Shown piece by piece: positions 1 through 5,504 of a DNA stretch of 5,504 nt (positions are counted from its first letter, which is position 1; the number at the start of each line of letters is the position of its first letter). The DNA lies in the NCBI GenBank assembly GCA_947453125.1, contig CANGGC010000225.1, positions 1 to 5,504 on the forward strand. Direction: 5' to 3'. This DNA is from Planctomycetaceae bacterium. Lineage in GTDB: Bacteria; Planctomycetota; Planctomycetia; Pirellulales; UBA1268. Below the pieces are notes generated by a model. It was given only the letters and a program-made list of their open reading frames with translations, was not told the origin of the DNA and searched no databases. A program made the position numbers and the translations under genes.

Positions 1-864
1 GCCAACAGCATCGATCTCCAGGCCGGCGGCGTGCTACGGATCGGTACGGGGGGGACGGGGGGCGAACTCCAGGCCAATCTCGACTTCGACGGCGATCTTG
101 TCTTCAACCGCTCCGGGGCCGCCAGCTACGGCGGCACGCTCGCCGGCGACGGCACGCTCACGAAGGAGGGGAGCGGCACGCTGACGCTCACCGCGGTCGG
201 AGGCTACGGCTACACCGGTCAGACGACCGTTGCGGCCGGCAGCCTCCTCGTCGACGGAACACTCGCCAGCTCGTCGGTCGTCGTCGAATCGGGCGCGTTC
301 CTCGGCGGATCCGGGACGATCGCCCAGTCGGTGACGGTGGCCAAAGGCGGCTTGATGTCGCCGGGCACCGATGGCACGATCGCGCTCCTCACCGTCGGCT
401 CGGCCGTCCTCCAGGCGGGCAGCCAGGTGTCGTTCGGGATCCTCGCCGATGGCGATCTTTCCGGCACCGCTGGCGTCAACTACGACTCGATCCGGATCAC
501 CAACAGCAGCGGGGTCAAGTTCGGCGGTACGCTGCGACTCGACTTCGCCAATTCGGTTCCGGTCACCAATGGCCAGGGGTTCCAGCTGTTCGCGCTCGAC
601 GGCGGGAATCCGGTCGGAAATTTCACGTCGGTGGTCGCCGCCGGTACGGGCGCCTACGCGGGGGTGGGATTCTATCGCCGCGGGCCCGACGAGTGGGTGT
701 CGACGTACGGCACGACCGAGCAGTATCTCCGCTTCGACGAGCTCACCGGGAGGCTCGAGGTGGTGCCGGAGCCGTCGACCTGGGTGATGGCAGTCGCCGG
801 TCTCGCCGCGGCCGGCTGGATGGCCCGGCAGAAGAAAATGGCCCGGCGGCGGCGGGCGGCTTGA
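1..864 (+). CDS. Autotransporter-type beta-strand-repeat surface protein with PEP-CTERM tail (5' truncated)
   Basis: The reading frame is open from base 1, so the gene starts upstream; 287 codons are visible before the TGA. The GTG at 31 lies inside the repeat region and is not a convincing start. Residues about 49-122 (counted from base 1) match the autotransporter-associated beta-strand repeat style: GDGTLTKEGSGTLTL, then YTGQTTVAAGSLLVDG, then LGGSGTIAQSVTVAKGG and SPGT. Residues 123-254 are a Gly/Ser/Thr-rich beta region of the kind that closes such proteins. The C-terminus is a PEP-CTERM signal: VPEPST at 255-260, a short hydrophobic segment (about 261-275, WVMAVAGLAAAGWMA) and a basic tail (RQKKMARRRR). 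In this family the tail is recognised by an exosortase, which cleaves and sorts the protein to the cell surface. The ligand or structural role is unknown. Export and surface location are confident; any adhesin function is inference. Confidence 0.88.
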   Translation, partial: ANSIDLQAGGVLRIGTGGTGGELQANLDFDGDLVFNRSGAASYGGTLAGDGTLTKEGSGTLTLTAVGGYGYTGQTTVAAGSLLVDGTLASSSVVVESGAFLGGSGTIAQSVTVAKGGLMSPGTDGTIALLTVGSAVLQAGSQVSFGILADGDLSGTAGVNYDSIRITNSSGVKFGGTLRLDFANSVPVTNGQGFQLFALDGGNPVGNFTSVVAAGTGAYAGVGFYRRGPDEWVSTYGTTEQYLRFDELTGRLEVVPEPSTWVMAVAGLAAAGWMARQKKMARRRRAA

Positions 865-1124
865 TCCCACCGGTCACGATCGGCACGGCTCCCGCCGCAC
901 ACACCCGGCCCCATCGACGGGGTGATTGGCGTCGACCCTGACGCCCTCCGACCCTGCCGAAGCGCGGAGGACTGACGCCCCGGCCATTCGGGCACCGGCC
1001 GGAATCCGCCCGATGCCGAGAGTTTTCTGACGGAGCGATGAATTGGACCGCCACGCGGCTGGGCCAACGAGCGCCGCAGCGGGCGTCTGCCCGTTGGAGA
1101 GCGCCGCCGCGGAGGGAGCACGCC
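865..1124. other. Intergenic region with three consecutive stem-loops
   Basis: No gene is supported here. Three perfect 6-bp stems follow each other: GGCGTC/GACGCC (928-933 with 940-945, 6-nt loop), CCTCCG/CGGAGG (945-950 with 965-970, 14-nt loop; it shares base 945 with the first) and CCGGCC/GGCCGG (980-985 with 997-1002, 11-nt loop). None is followed directly by a T-run; the nearest is TTTT at 1023-1026, about 20 bases beyond the third stem, so intrinsic termination is not well supported. Short direct repeats are woven in: CGACCCTG at 933-940 and 949-956, and CTGACGCCC at 938-946 and 972-980. I see no convincing promoter for the peptidase gene. In DNA this GC-rich, individual 6-bp stems are expected by chance. 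Confidence 0.35.
1111..1118 (+). promoter_or_regulatory. Strong Shine-Dalgarno site that decides the peptidase start
   Basis: GGAGGGAG ends six bases before the ATG at 1125, and its GGAGG core (1111-1115) sits nine bases upstream of that codon, a near-ideal arrangement. The competing in-frame ATG at 1038 has only GGAG two bases away (1032-1035), which is too close for normal initiation. The other genes in the window have weak or no such sites, so this one stands out. Confidence 0.7.
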
Positions 1125-2921
1125 ATGGGATGGTGGCCAGCGTCTGGCAGGAATCGGGCCCAGGGGCAACGATCGCGGCTCCACGCCCCTGAAGTGCTCG
1201 AGTCCCGGCGAGCATTCTCCGCCTCGCCAGTGGCGCTGCCGGGCGCGGCTTTCGAGCCGGCTTGGCTCGGGAGCGCGACGTCGACGGCGCAGCGGGGCGC
1301 GGCGCTGCCGATGGCAGCGCCAGGGCCGACCGGGTTCACGCCGGCGCAAATCCGTCATGCCTACGGGCTCGACGCCGTTTCCTTCGGCGGCACGCCAGCC
1401 GATGGCCGCGGGACGACGATCGCCATCGTCACCGCCTACGACAGCCCGAACATCGCCGCCGATCTCGCCACCTTCGACGCCACGTTCGGGATCCCCGCCC
1501 CCCCTTCCTTCCAGAAGGTCAACCAGACCGGCGGCAAAACGCTGCCGGTCTTCAACGCCTCCTGGTCGACCGAGACGTGCCTCGACGTCGAATGGGCGCA
1601 TGCAATCGCCCCGGGGGCCTCGATTCTCTTGGTCGAGGCCAAGAGCAACGCCACGGCCGACATGCTCGCCGCGGTGAAGTTCGCCCGCTCGGCGCCGGGC
1701 GTCGTCGCGGTATCAATGAGCTGGGGGCAGGGGGAGTATGCGGGTGAGACCGCCGATGACGTAACCTACACGACCCCCGCCGGGCATCCGGCGGTGAGCT
1801 TCTTCGCCGCCAGTGGCGATCGGGGGGCGCCTGGCATCTATCCCGCCATGAGCCCCAACGTCGTCGCCATCGGGGGCACGTCGCTGACGCTCGGCAAGGT
1901 GGGGGTGCCTGTCGAATCTGCCTGGGGCCGCAGCGGCGGCGGGGTGAGTGCCTACGAGGCCCGTCCCAACTATCAGGCGGGGGTCGTGATGCAGACGACG
2001 ACGAAGCGGGCCAATCCCGATGTCGCCCTCGTCTCCGATCCGGCCACGGGCCTAGCCGTCTGCGATTCCAAGGCCAATGGCGCGAAGACGCCGTGGGTGG
2101 CCTACGGCGGGACGAGCATCGCCACGCCACAATGGGCCGGGATCGCGGCAATCGTCGCCCAGGGGCGTGCCCTCCTTGGCGGCGGGCCGCTCGATGGCCG
2201 CAAGGAACTCCTTCCAGCGCTCTACGCCCTGCCGTCGACCGATTTCCATGACATCGTCTCCGGCACGAGCAACGGCACCCCCCGGCTCGCCGCCGGCCCG
2301 GGATACGATCTCGTCACCGGCCGGGGAACACCGGTCGCCGAGGCGCTCGTGCGCGATCTCGTCGCCTGGGGAAGCGTCACCACCTCGAGCGCCCCGGCCG
2401 CGCCGACGAGCCTCGCCGTCGCCGTCACCTCCTCGACGGCGACGTTGACCTGGGGGGGCGTGTCGGGAGCGAGTGGCTATCGGCTCTACGAGACGACCGG
2501 TGGCACGGCGACGCTGATCGCGAGCTACGACGCCGCCACGACGTCGGCGACGCTCACGGGGCTCGCGGCCCGTTCAACGCACACCTGGCGGCTCGAGGCC
2601 TGGAACAGTGCCGGCAGCGCCGCAGCGACTGCGCAAGCCACGCTCGCTGCGGGGGTCACGACGCCGACGGGAATCACCATCAAGGTCGTGTCAGCAACGA
2701 CGATCGAACTGTCTTGGCAGGGGGTGGGAGGAGCGACGAGCTACTCGGTGTTCCTCTGGACGGGGCGTGCGGCCCGGAAGGTGGCGGGCGTGTCGGCGCC
2801 GACGACCACGGCGCGAATCGCCGGCCTCGCCCGCGGATCAACGATCCGCGTCGCCGTCCGTGCCGAGAACAGCCAGGGGAACGCCACCTCCGAGTGGATC
2901 TCGTTCCAGATACCGGGGTGA
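1125..2921 (+). CDS. S53 family (sedolisin) serine-carboxyl peptidase with two C-terminal FN3 domains
   Basis: The 598-residue product is an exported endopeptidase of the sedolisin/kumamolisin family, which typically works at acidic pH with a Ser-Glu-Asp triad. The catalytic domain spans about 70-415, beginning FTPAQIRHAYG. The visible key residues are E150 and D154 (ETCLD, followed by VEWAHAIAPGA), the oxyanion Asp D232 in SGDRG, and the nucleophile S331 in YGGTSIATP. The calcium site is D376 (FHDIVSG) and D395 (GYDLVTGRGTP), with spacing close to sedolisin's. Two fibronectin type III domains follow (about 423-510 and 513-598), perhaps for binding polymers or surfaces. The usual pro-domain of roughly 170-190 residues is absent: only about 70 residues precede the catalytic core. 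They contain LESRRAF (25-31), a divergent match to the planctomycete N-terminal LEPRxLL motif, and no classical signal peptide. The start at 1125 is chosen over 1038 because of the strong ribosome-binding site and because it puts this motif near the N-terminus. Substrate unknown. Confidence 0.92.
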   Translation: MGWWPASGRNRAQGQRSRLHAPEVLESRRAFSASPVALPGAAFEPAWLGSATSTAQRGAALPMAAPGPTGFTPAQIRHAYGLDAVSFGGTPADGRGTTIAIVTAYDSPNIAADLATFDATFGIPAPPSFQKVNQTGGKTLPVFNASWSTETCLDVEWAHAIAPGASILLVEAKSNATADMLAAVKFARSAPGVVAVSMSWGQGEYAGETADDVTYTTPAGHPAVSFFAASGDRGAPGIYPAMSPNVVAIGGTSLTLGKVGVPVESAWGRSGGGVSAYEARPNYQAGVVMQTTTKRANPDVALVSDPATGLAVCDSKANGAKTPWVAYGGTSIATPQWAGIAAIVAQGRALLGGGPLDGRKELLPALYALPSTDFHDIVSGTSNGTPRLAAGPGYDLVTGRGTPVAEALVRDLVAWGSVTTSSAPAAPTSLAVAVTSSTATLTWGGVSGASGYRLYETTGGTATLIASYDAATTSATLTGLAARSTHTWRLEAWNSAGSAAATAQATLAAGVTTPTGITIKVVSATTIELSWQGVGGATSYSVFLWTGRAARKVAGVSAPTTTARIAGLARGSTIRVAVRAENSQGNATSEWISFQIPG

Positions 2922-2925
2922 GGCC

Positions 2926-2954
2926 CCGACAGGGGGGAAAGAGCCTGATAGACT
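2926..2954 (+). promoter_or_regulatory. Candidate sigma-70-type promoter for the sigma/kinase operon
   Basis: CCGACA (2926-2931, four of six matches to TTGACA) is separated by exactly 17 bases from TAGACT (2949-2954, four of six matches to TATAAT). The -10 element is preceded by TG at 2946-2947, giving an extended -10 arrangement. Transcription would start near 2961, leaving a leader of about 18 bases before the ATG at 2979. This fits a separately transcribed sigma/kinase operon. It is a motif match only; planctomycete promoter consensus sequences are poorly known. Confidence 0.4.
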
Positions 2955-2977
2955 CTTTTTTCTCTCGGAATCCCCCT
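2931..2977 (+). terminator. Imperfect two-tier stem-loop with T6 run, possible weak terminator of the peptidase gene
   Basis: An inner stem pairs AAAGAG (2938-2943) with CTCTTT (2953-2958) around a 9-nt loop and runs into T6 (2956-2961). An outer stem pairs AGGGGG (2931-2936) with CCCCCT (2972-2977), which ends one base before the next ATG at 2979. The inner stem is A/T-rich and its T-run is partly inside the stem, so termination would be weak. In a read-through transcript the outer stem would cover the translation start region of the sigma gene. It overlaps the candidate promoter, so both readings cannot be weighted fully. Confidence 0.3.
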
Positions 2978-2978
2978 C

Positions 2979-3620
2979 ATGCCCCGCTCCACACCAACCG
3001 TCGCTGCGCCCCTCTGCCGCGCTCTCGAGGCAGGCTTCGATGCCCTCCGCGCGGGCGATCCCGCCGCGCGGGACAGGATCGTGGAGCTCATGACCGGCCG
3101 GATACGGTCGATGGCTCATCGGATGCTCCGGTCGTTCAAGGCCGTCCGCCGTTGGGACGATACCGACGACGTCGTCCAGAACGCCTCGCTCCGCTTCCTC
3201 CGCGCCCTCGACGAAACCGTCCCGGAGAGCCCGAAGCACCTCGTCAACCTCGCCGCCCTCCAGATCCGCCGCGAACTCGTCGACTTGGTGCGGAAACACC
3301 GCGGCGCCGAGTCGTATGCCTCAAACCACGACAGCAACTCGGCGATCATCGATGGCGAGGTGGTGATGCGCGTGGCCTTCGCCGCAGACCCGCACGCCGC
3401 CGATCCGGACATCGACCGCTGGACGGCATTCCACGATCTCGCTGACCGTCTCCCCGCGGAGGAACGTGAGGTTTTTGAACTCGCCTGGTATCTCGGGGCC
3501 GATCAGGCCGAAGTCGCCGCGCACCTCGGCTGCTCCGTACGGACGGTGAAGCGGCGCTGGGATGAGGTGAAGCAACGGATCCGCGACGCCTGCGGCGACG
3601 CCCCCCCAACAATCGACTGA
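2979..3620 (+). CDS. ECF-type RNA polymerase sigma factor, planctomycete kinase-linked type
   Basis: The 213-residue product has the two-domain ECF layout. Region 2 (about 29-107) carries the core-binding/promoter-melting motif WDDTDDVVQNASLRFLRAL (59-77), followed by NLAALQIRRELVDLVRKH (90-107). A linker (about 108-146) leads to region 4 (about 147-203), where LPAEEREVFEL and the helix-turn-helix AEVAAHLGCSVRTVKRRW (177-194) should bind the -35 element. There is no region 3. The NLAALQIRRELVDL block and TDDVVQN are what I recall from planctomycete ECF factors encoded beside Ser/Thr kinases. No anti-sigma gene is seen; the kinase gene starts 17 bases after the stop, implying co-transcription. 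Thr62 sits inside the region 2.2 acidic motif and could be a regulatory phosphosite (inference). The ribosome-binding site is weak (CGGAA at 2966-2970). The tail ends in a C7 tract just before the stop. Target promoters are unknown. Confidence 0.9.
   Translation: MPRSTPTVAAPLCRALEAGFDALRAGDPAARDRIVELMTGRIRSMAHRMLRSFKAVRRWDDTDDVVQNASLRFLRALDETVPESPKHLVNLAALQIRRELVDLVRKHRGAESYASNHDSNSAIIDGEVVMRVAFAADPHAADPDIDRWTAFHDLADRLPAEEREVFELAWYLGADQAEVAAHLGCSVRTVKRRWDEVKQRIRDACGDAPPTID
3601..3608 (+). other. C7 homopolymer at the end of the sigma gene, potential -1 slip site
   Basis: Seven C residues (3601-3607) followed by A give C CCC CCA in the sigma reading frame, which has the X XXY YYZ form of a -1 slippery heptamer. 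The -1 frame is open from 3566, has no stop through the ATG of the kinase at 3638, and is the kinase frame itself. A -1 slip here would therefore bypass the sigma stop (3618-3620) and produce a sigma-kinase fusion. No stimulatory downstream structure is obvious, and a stop-free run of this length is not rare in GC-rich DNA. Confidence 0.3.
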
Positions 3621-3637
3621 CCGCACGGACGCGAGCC

Positions 3638-5458
3638 ATGGCAAGTGATCCCACTGAAAACAGGCCTCGGCCTGCCGATGAGGACGGAGCAACCGCGGGT
3701 CGGCCGTCCCCTCAGAAGGCCGACACCGATCCATCGCTCGCCTTCGATCTCGAAACGATCTGGCAGGCCTTCGAGCGGGGATCCCCCGAGCCCTCCGATT
3801 CGCTGCTCGGCAAGCAACTCGGCGGCGTGACCCTCGTCCGCCTCATCGGGGAAGGGGGGATGGGGCGGATCTACGAAGGGGAGCAGGAGACGCCGAAGCG
3901 CGCCGTCGCCGTCAAGGTGCAGCGGCCGGGGCGGCTCGATCTCGAACACACCAGACGCTTCGTCCGCGAGATGTCGCTCCTCGGCCGGATCAGCCACCCC
4001 TGGGTGTGCCGGATCTATACCGCCGGCATCCACGAGCAGGGGGGCACGCAGTTCCCCTATTTCGTCATGGAGTACATCCCCGGCGCGGAGCCGATCACGC
4101 TCCACGCCGCGCGAATCGCCCTTCCTCTGGAACAGCGTGTCGGTCTGTTCCGCGACGTCTGCGAGGCGGTGGCCGCCGGGCACGCCCTCGGTATCCATCA
4201 CCGCGATCTCAAGCCGGCCAACGTGCTGGTCGCCGCCGACGGATTTCCGAAGGTGATCGACTTCGGCGTGGCCCACGCCTGCGGGAGCGAGGGATCGACC
4301 GCCTCGCTCACGCGGACCGGCCAGCTCATCGGCACGATCCAATACTCCCCCCCGGAGCTCCTCGGCGGCGCCGACGCCGACGCCCGCAGCGATGTCTGGT
4401 CGCTCGGCATGATCCTCCACGAGCTCGTCACCGGCAGGCTCCCGTTCGATGTCACGGGGATGCCGGTGCTCGCCGCGATCGCGACGGTCGGCCGACACGA
4501 GCCGGGCCTCGCGCACACGGCGCGGGGGCGGACGTCTCAGGCGATCGCGGCGGTCGTCGACGCCTGCCTCGATCGCTCCCCAGCCGACCGTCCAGCCGAT
4601 GCGGCCGATCTCGCCCGCCGGCTCTCGGCCCTCCTCGCCACGGCCCCATCGACGCCGGCGGCCTGGTTACCGCAGACGATCGAGGAGGGGCCTGCCCGCA
4701 CGGCGGGCTTGAGCCGGCGCAGCGTAATCCTTGCGGCAGCCGGGGCGACCATGGCGGCGGTCGTCGGGGCCTCTCGCGGCTGGAAGCCAGCCTTTGAAAC
4801 GCCAGTGAAAGAGGCCTCGGACGACACCGAGGACGGCGCGGCCGAAACCGACGAGTTTGGTAATCGTCTGCTCCCTGACGGCTCTGTCCAGACGCCGATC
4901 TCCCGCCCCGATTTCCGTTTCGGTTTTCCGACAATCGATTCCGAGGACGCCGAGACGTATCTCGTCGACTCGACCGGGGTCCGAAAATGGCATGAACCGT
5001 TCGGCACGAACAGGTCGTATTGGGCCCCGACCGAACACGATGTCGAAGGGAGGCTCGTGTACCGGTTCGACCTTCCTGGAACGAGCAGACGGGGCCATCT
5101 CATCGCCCACCTCGCGACCTGGAACGACGAAGTCACCAACGGGGTGGTCGGCCGCGGCGCCGGCGCGATCGAAGCCTCACATGACGGCGAAACTTGGATC
5201 CCGATCGATGACGGCCTCGACCCGCCGGCATGGGGAAGGCTCGTCACGGTCAACGGGCCGCTCCCCGAGGGATGCCTCGGGAGCGCGACGATCTGGATCC
5301 GGGTGCGGCTGCTGACCTCCGGTGCCTGGGCGGGCGGCAGTTACAACGTCGCCCAATTCGGCGGTGCGTATGAAAAAAGCCGAACGAACGTCTTCCAGAT
5401 CGACGTCGAGTGCGAGCCGGACAACACACCCAAAACGGCGACGGATGGTTCCCCTTGA
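3638..5458 (+). CDS. Receptor-like Hanks-type Ser/Thr protein kinase with C-terminal beta-rich ectodomain
   Basis: The 606-residue product has a complete kinase domain (about 65-334). All core elements are present: the glycine-rich loop GEGGMGRIY (71-79), the ATP lysine K93 (VAVKV), helix-C E111, the catalytic loop HRDLKPANV with D190, K192 and N195, D208 in DFG, SPPE ending at E240, D252 (SDVWSLG) and R318. The activation segment (208-240) is rich in Ser/Thr (S220, T221, S223, T225, T227, T233), the usual autophosphorylation region. A single short hydrophobic segment (about 362-378) follows SRR (359-361). An acidic linker (387-408) leads to a region of about 190 residues that should be outside the cytoplasm. 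It contains SHDGETW (514-520), like the SxDGxxW signature of discoidin (F5/8 type C)-like domains; its fold and ligand are not established. The gene follows the sigma gene by 17 bases, so the sigma factor is the likely partner. The ribosome-binding site is weak (GGA at 3627-3629). Confidence 0.93.
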   Translation: MASDPTENRPRPADEDGATAGRPSPQKADTDPSLAFDLETIWQAFERGSPEPSDSLLGKQLGGVTLVRLIGEGGMGRIYEGEQETPKRAVAVKVQRPGRLDLEHTRRFVREMSLLGRISHPWVCRIYTAGIHEQGGTQFPYFVMEYIPGAEPITLHAARIALPLEQRVGLFRDVCEAVAAGHALGIHHRDLKPANVLVAADGFPKVIDFGVAHACGSEGSTASLTRTGQLIGTIQYSPPELLGGADADARSDVWSLGMILHELVTGRLPFDVTGMPVLAAIATVGRHEPGLAHTARGRTSQAIAAVVDACLDRSPADRPADAADLARRLSALLATAPSTPAAWLPQTIEEGPARTAGLSRRSVILAAAGATMAAVVGASRGWKPAFETPVKEASDDTEDGAAETDEFGNRLLPDGSVQTPISRPDFRFGFPTIDSEDAETYLVDSTGVRKWHEPFGTNRSYWAPTEHDVEGRLVYRFDLPGTSRRGHLIAHLATWNDEVTNGVVGRGAGAIEASHDGETWIPIDDGLDPPAWGRLVTVNGPLPEGCLGSATIWIRVRLLTSGAWAGGSYNVAQFGGAYEKSRTNVFQIDVECEPDNTPKTATDGSP

Positions 5459-5504
5459 CCCCGTCTGGCGACTGACGGCCTGCAGAAGCGATATCCCCAC
5501 GAAA

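Noticed and set aside
34..870. Long open frame of 278 codons on the minus strand opposite the surface-protein gene
   Set aside because: It mirrors the real gene, is Arg/Glu/Gly-rich without any recognisable motif, and is explained by the scarcity of stops in GC-rich DNA.
672..1601. Minus-strand open frame of 309 codons spanning the intergenic region and the start of the peptidase gene
   Set aside because: Arg/Pro-rich shadow sequence with no domain; it crosses two well-supported + strand genes.
2832..2850. Perfect 8-bp inverted repeat CGCGGATC-AAC-GATCCGCG near the end of the peptidase gene
   Set aside because: It lies within the conserved second FN3 domain, has no T-run after it, and an 8-bp hairpin is expected about once by chance in a GC-rich window of this size.
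3617..3619. In-frame CTG upstream of the kinase ATG, overlapping the sigma stop, as an alternative start
   Set aside because: CTG is a rare start codon, it has no ribosome-binding site, and the ATG at 3638 gives a normal N-terminus.
3503..4516. Minus-strand open frame of 337 codons opposite the kinase gene
   Set aside because: The + strand there encodes an unmistakable kinase domain; the antisense product has no family features and is a codon-bias shadow.
5459..5504. Possible terminator after the kinase gene
   Set aside because: Only a 4-bp CGTC/GACG pairing is visible and no T-run follows; the operon end may lie beyond the window.
1..5504. tRNA, rRNA, CRISPR array, insertion sequence or attachment site
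   Set aside because: No cloverleaf, regularly spaced repeats, transposase or terminal inverted repeats were seen on reading both strands.

Overview
The window is GC-rich and densely coding, with every supported gene on the + strand. It looks like a chromosomal stretch from a planctomycete, probably Pirellulales-like. The evidence is a combination typical of that phylum: a beta-strand-repeat surface protein with a PEP-CTERM sorting tail, a sedolisin-type peptidase with an N-terminal LEPRxLL-like motif instead of a clear signal peptide, and an ECF sigma factor directly followed by a transmembrane Hanks-type Ser/Thr kinase with a beta-rich C-terminal domain. The phylum call rests on recalled family features, not on a search.

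Layout. Bases 1-864 are the 3' part of a gene for a large secreted, autotransporter-repeat-like protein ending in PEP-CTERM; its start lies upstream of the window. A gap of about 260 bases (865-1124) holds three consecutive short stem-loops and a strong Shine-Dalgarno sequence at its end. Next is an S53 (sedolisin) serine-carboxyl peptidase with two C-terminal fibronectin type III domains, best started at 1125 and ending at 2921. A 57-base gap carries a plausible promoter and an overlapping imperfect stem-loop. The ECF sigma factor gene (2979-3620) follows, then, after 17 bases, the receptor-like Ser/Thr kinase gene (3638-5458). The last 46 bases (5459-5504) show no gene, hairpin with a T-run, or other signal.

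How the parts may work together. The two upstream genes encode exported proteins: a surface adhesin/structural protein and an acid-type endopeptidase. The two downstream genes form a compact regulatory pair with no anti-sigma factor in sight. In this arrangement the kinase would sense something outside the cytoplasm through its C-terminal domain and act on the sigma factor by phosphorylation. Sigma/kinase pairing is established for some planctomycete ECF groups and for EcfP/PknT in Vibrio; its application here is inference. Whether the pair controls the surface genes next to it cannot be told from the sequence.

The most interesting items are the sigma/kinase pair with Thr62 in the region 2.2 motif, the discoidin-like SxDGxxW signature in the kinase ectodomain, the sedolisin lacking a pro-domain, and a C7 homopolymer where a -1 slip would join sigma and kinase into one reading frame.
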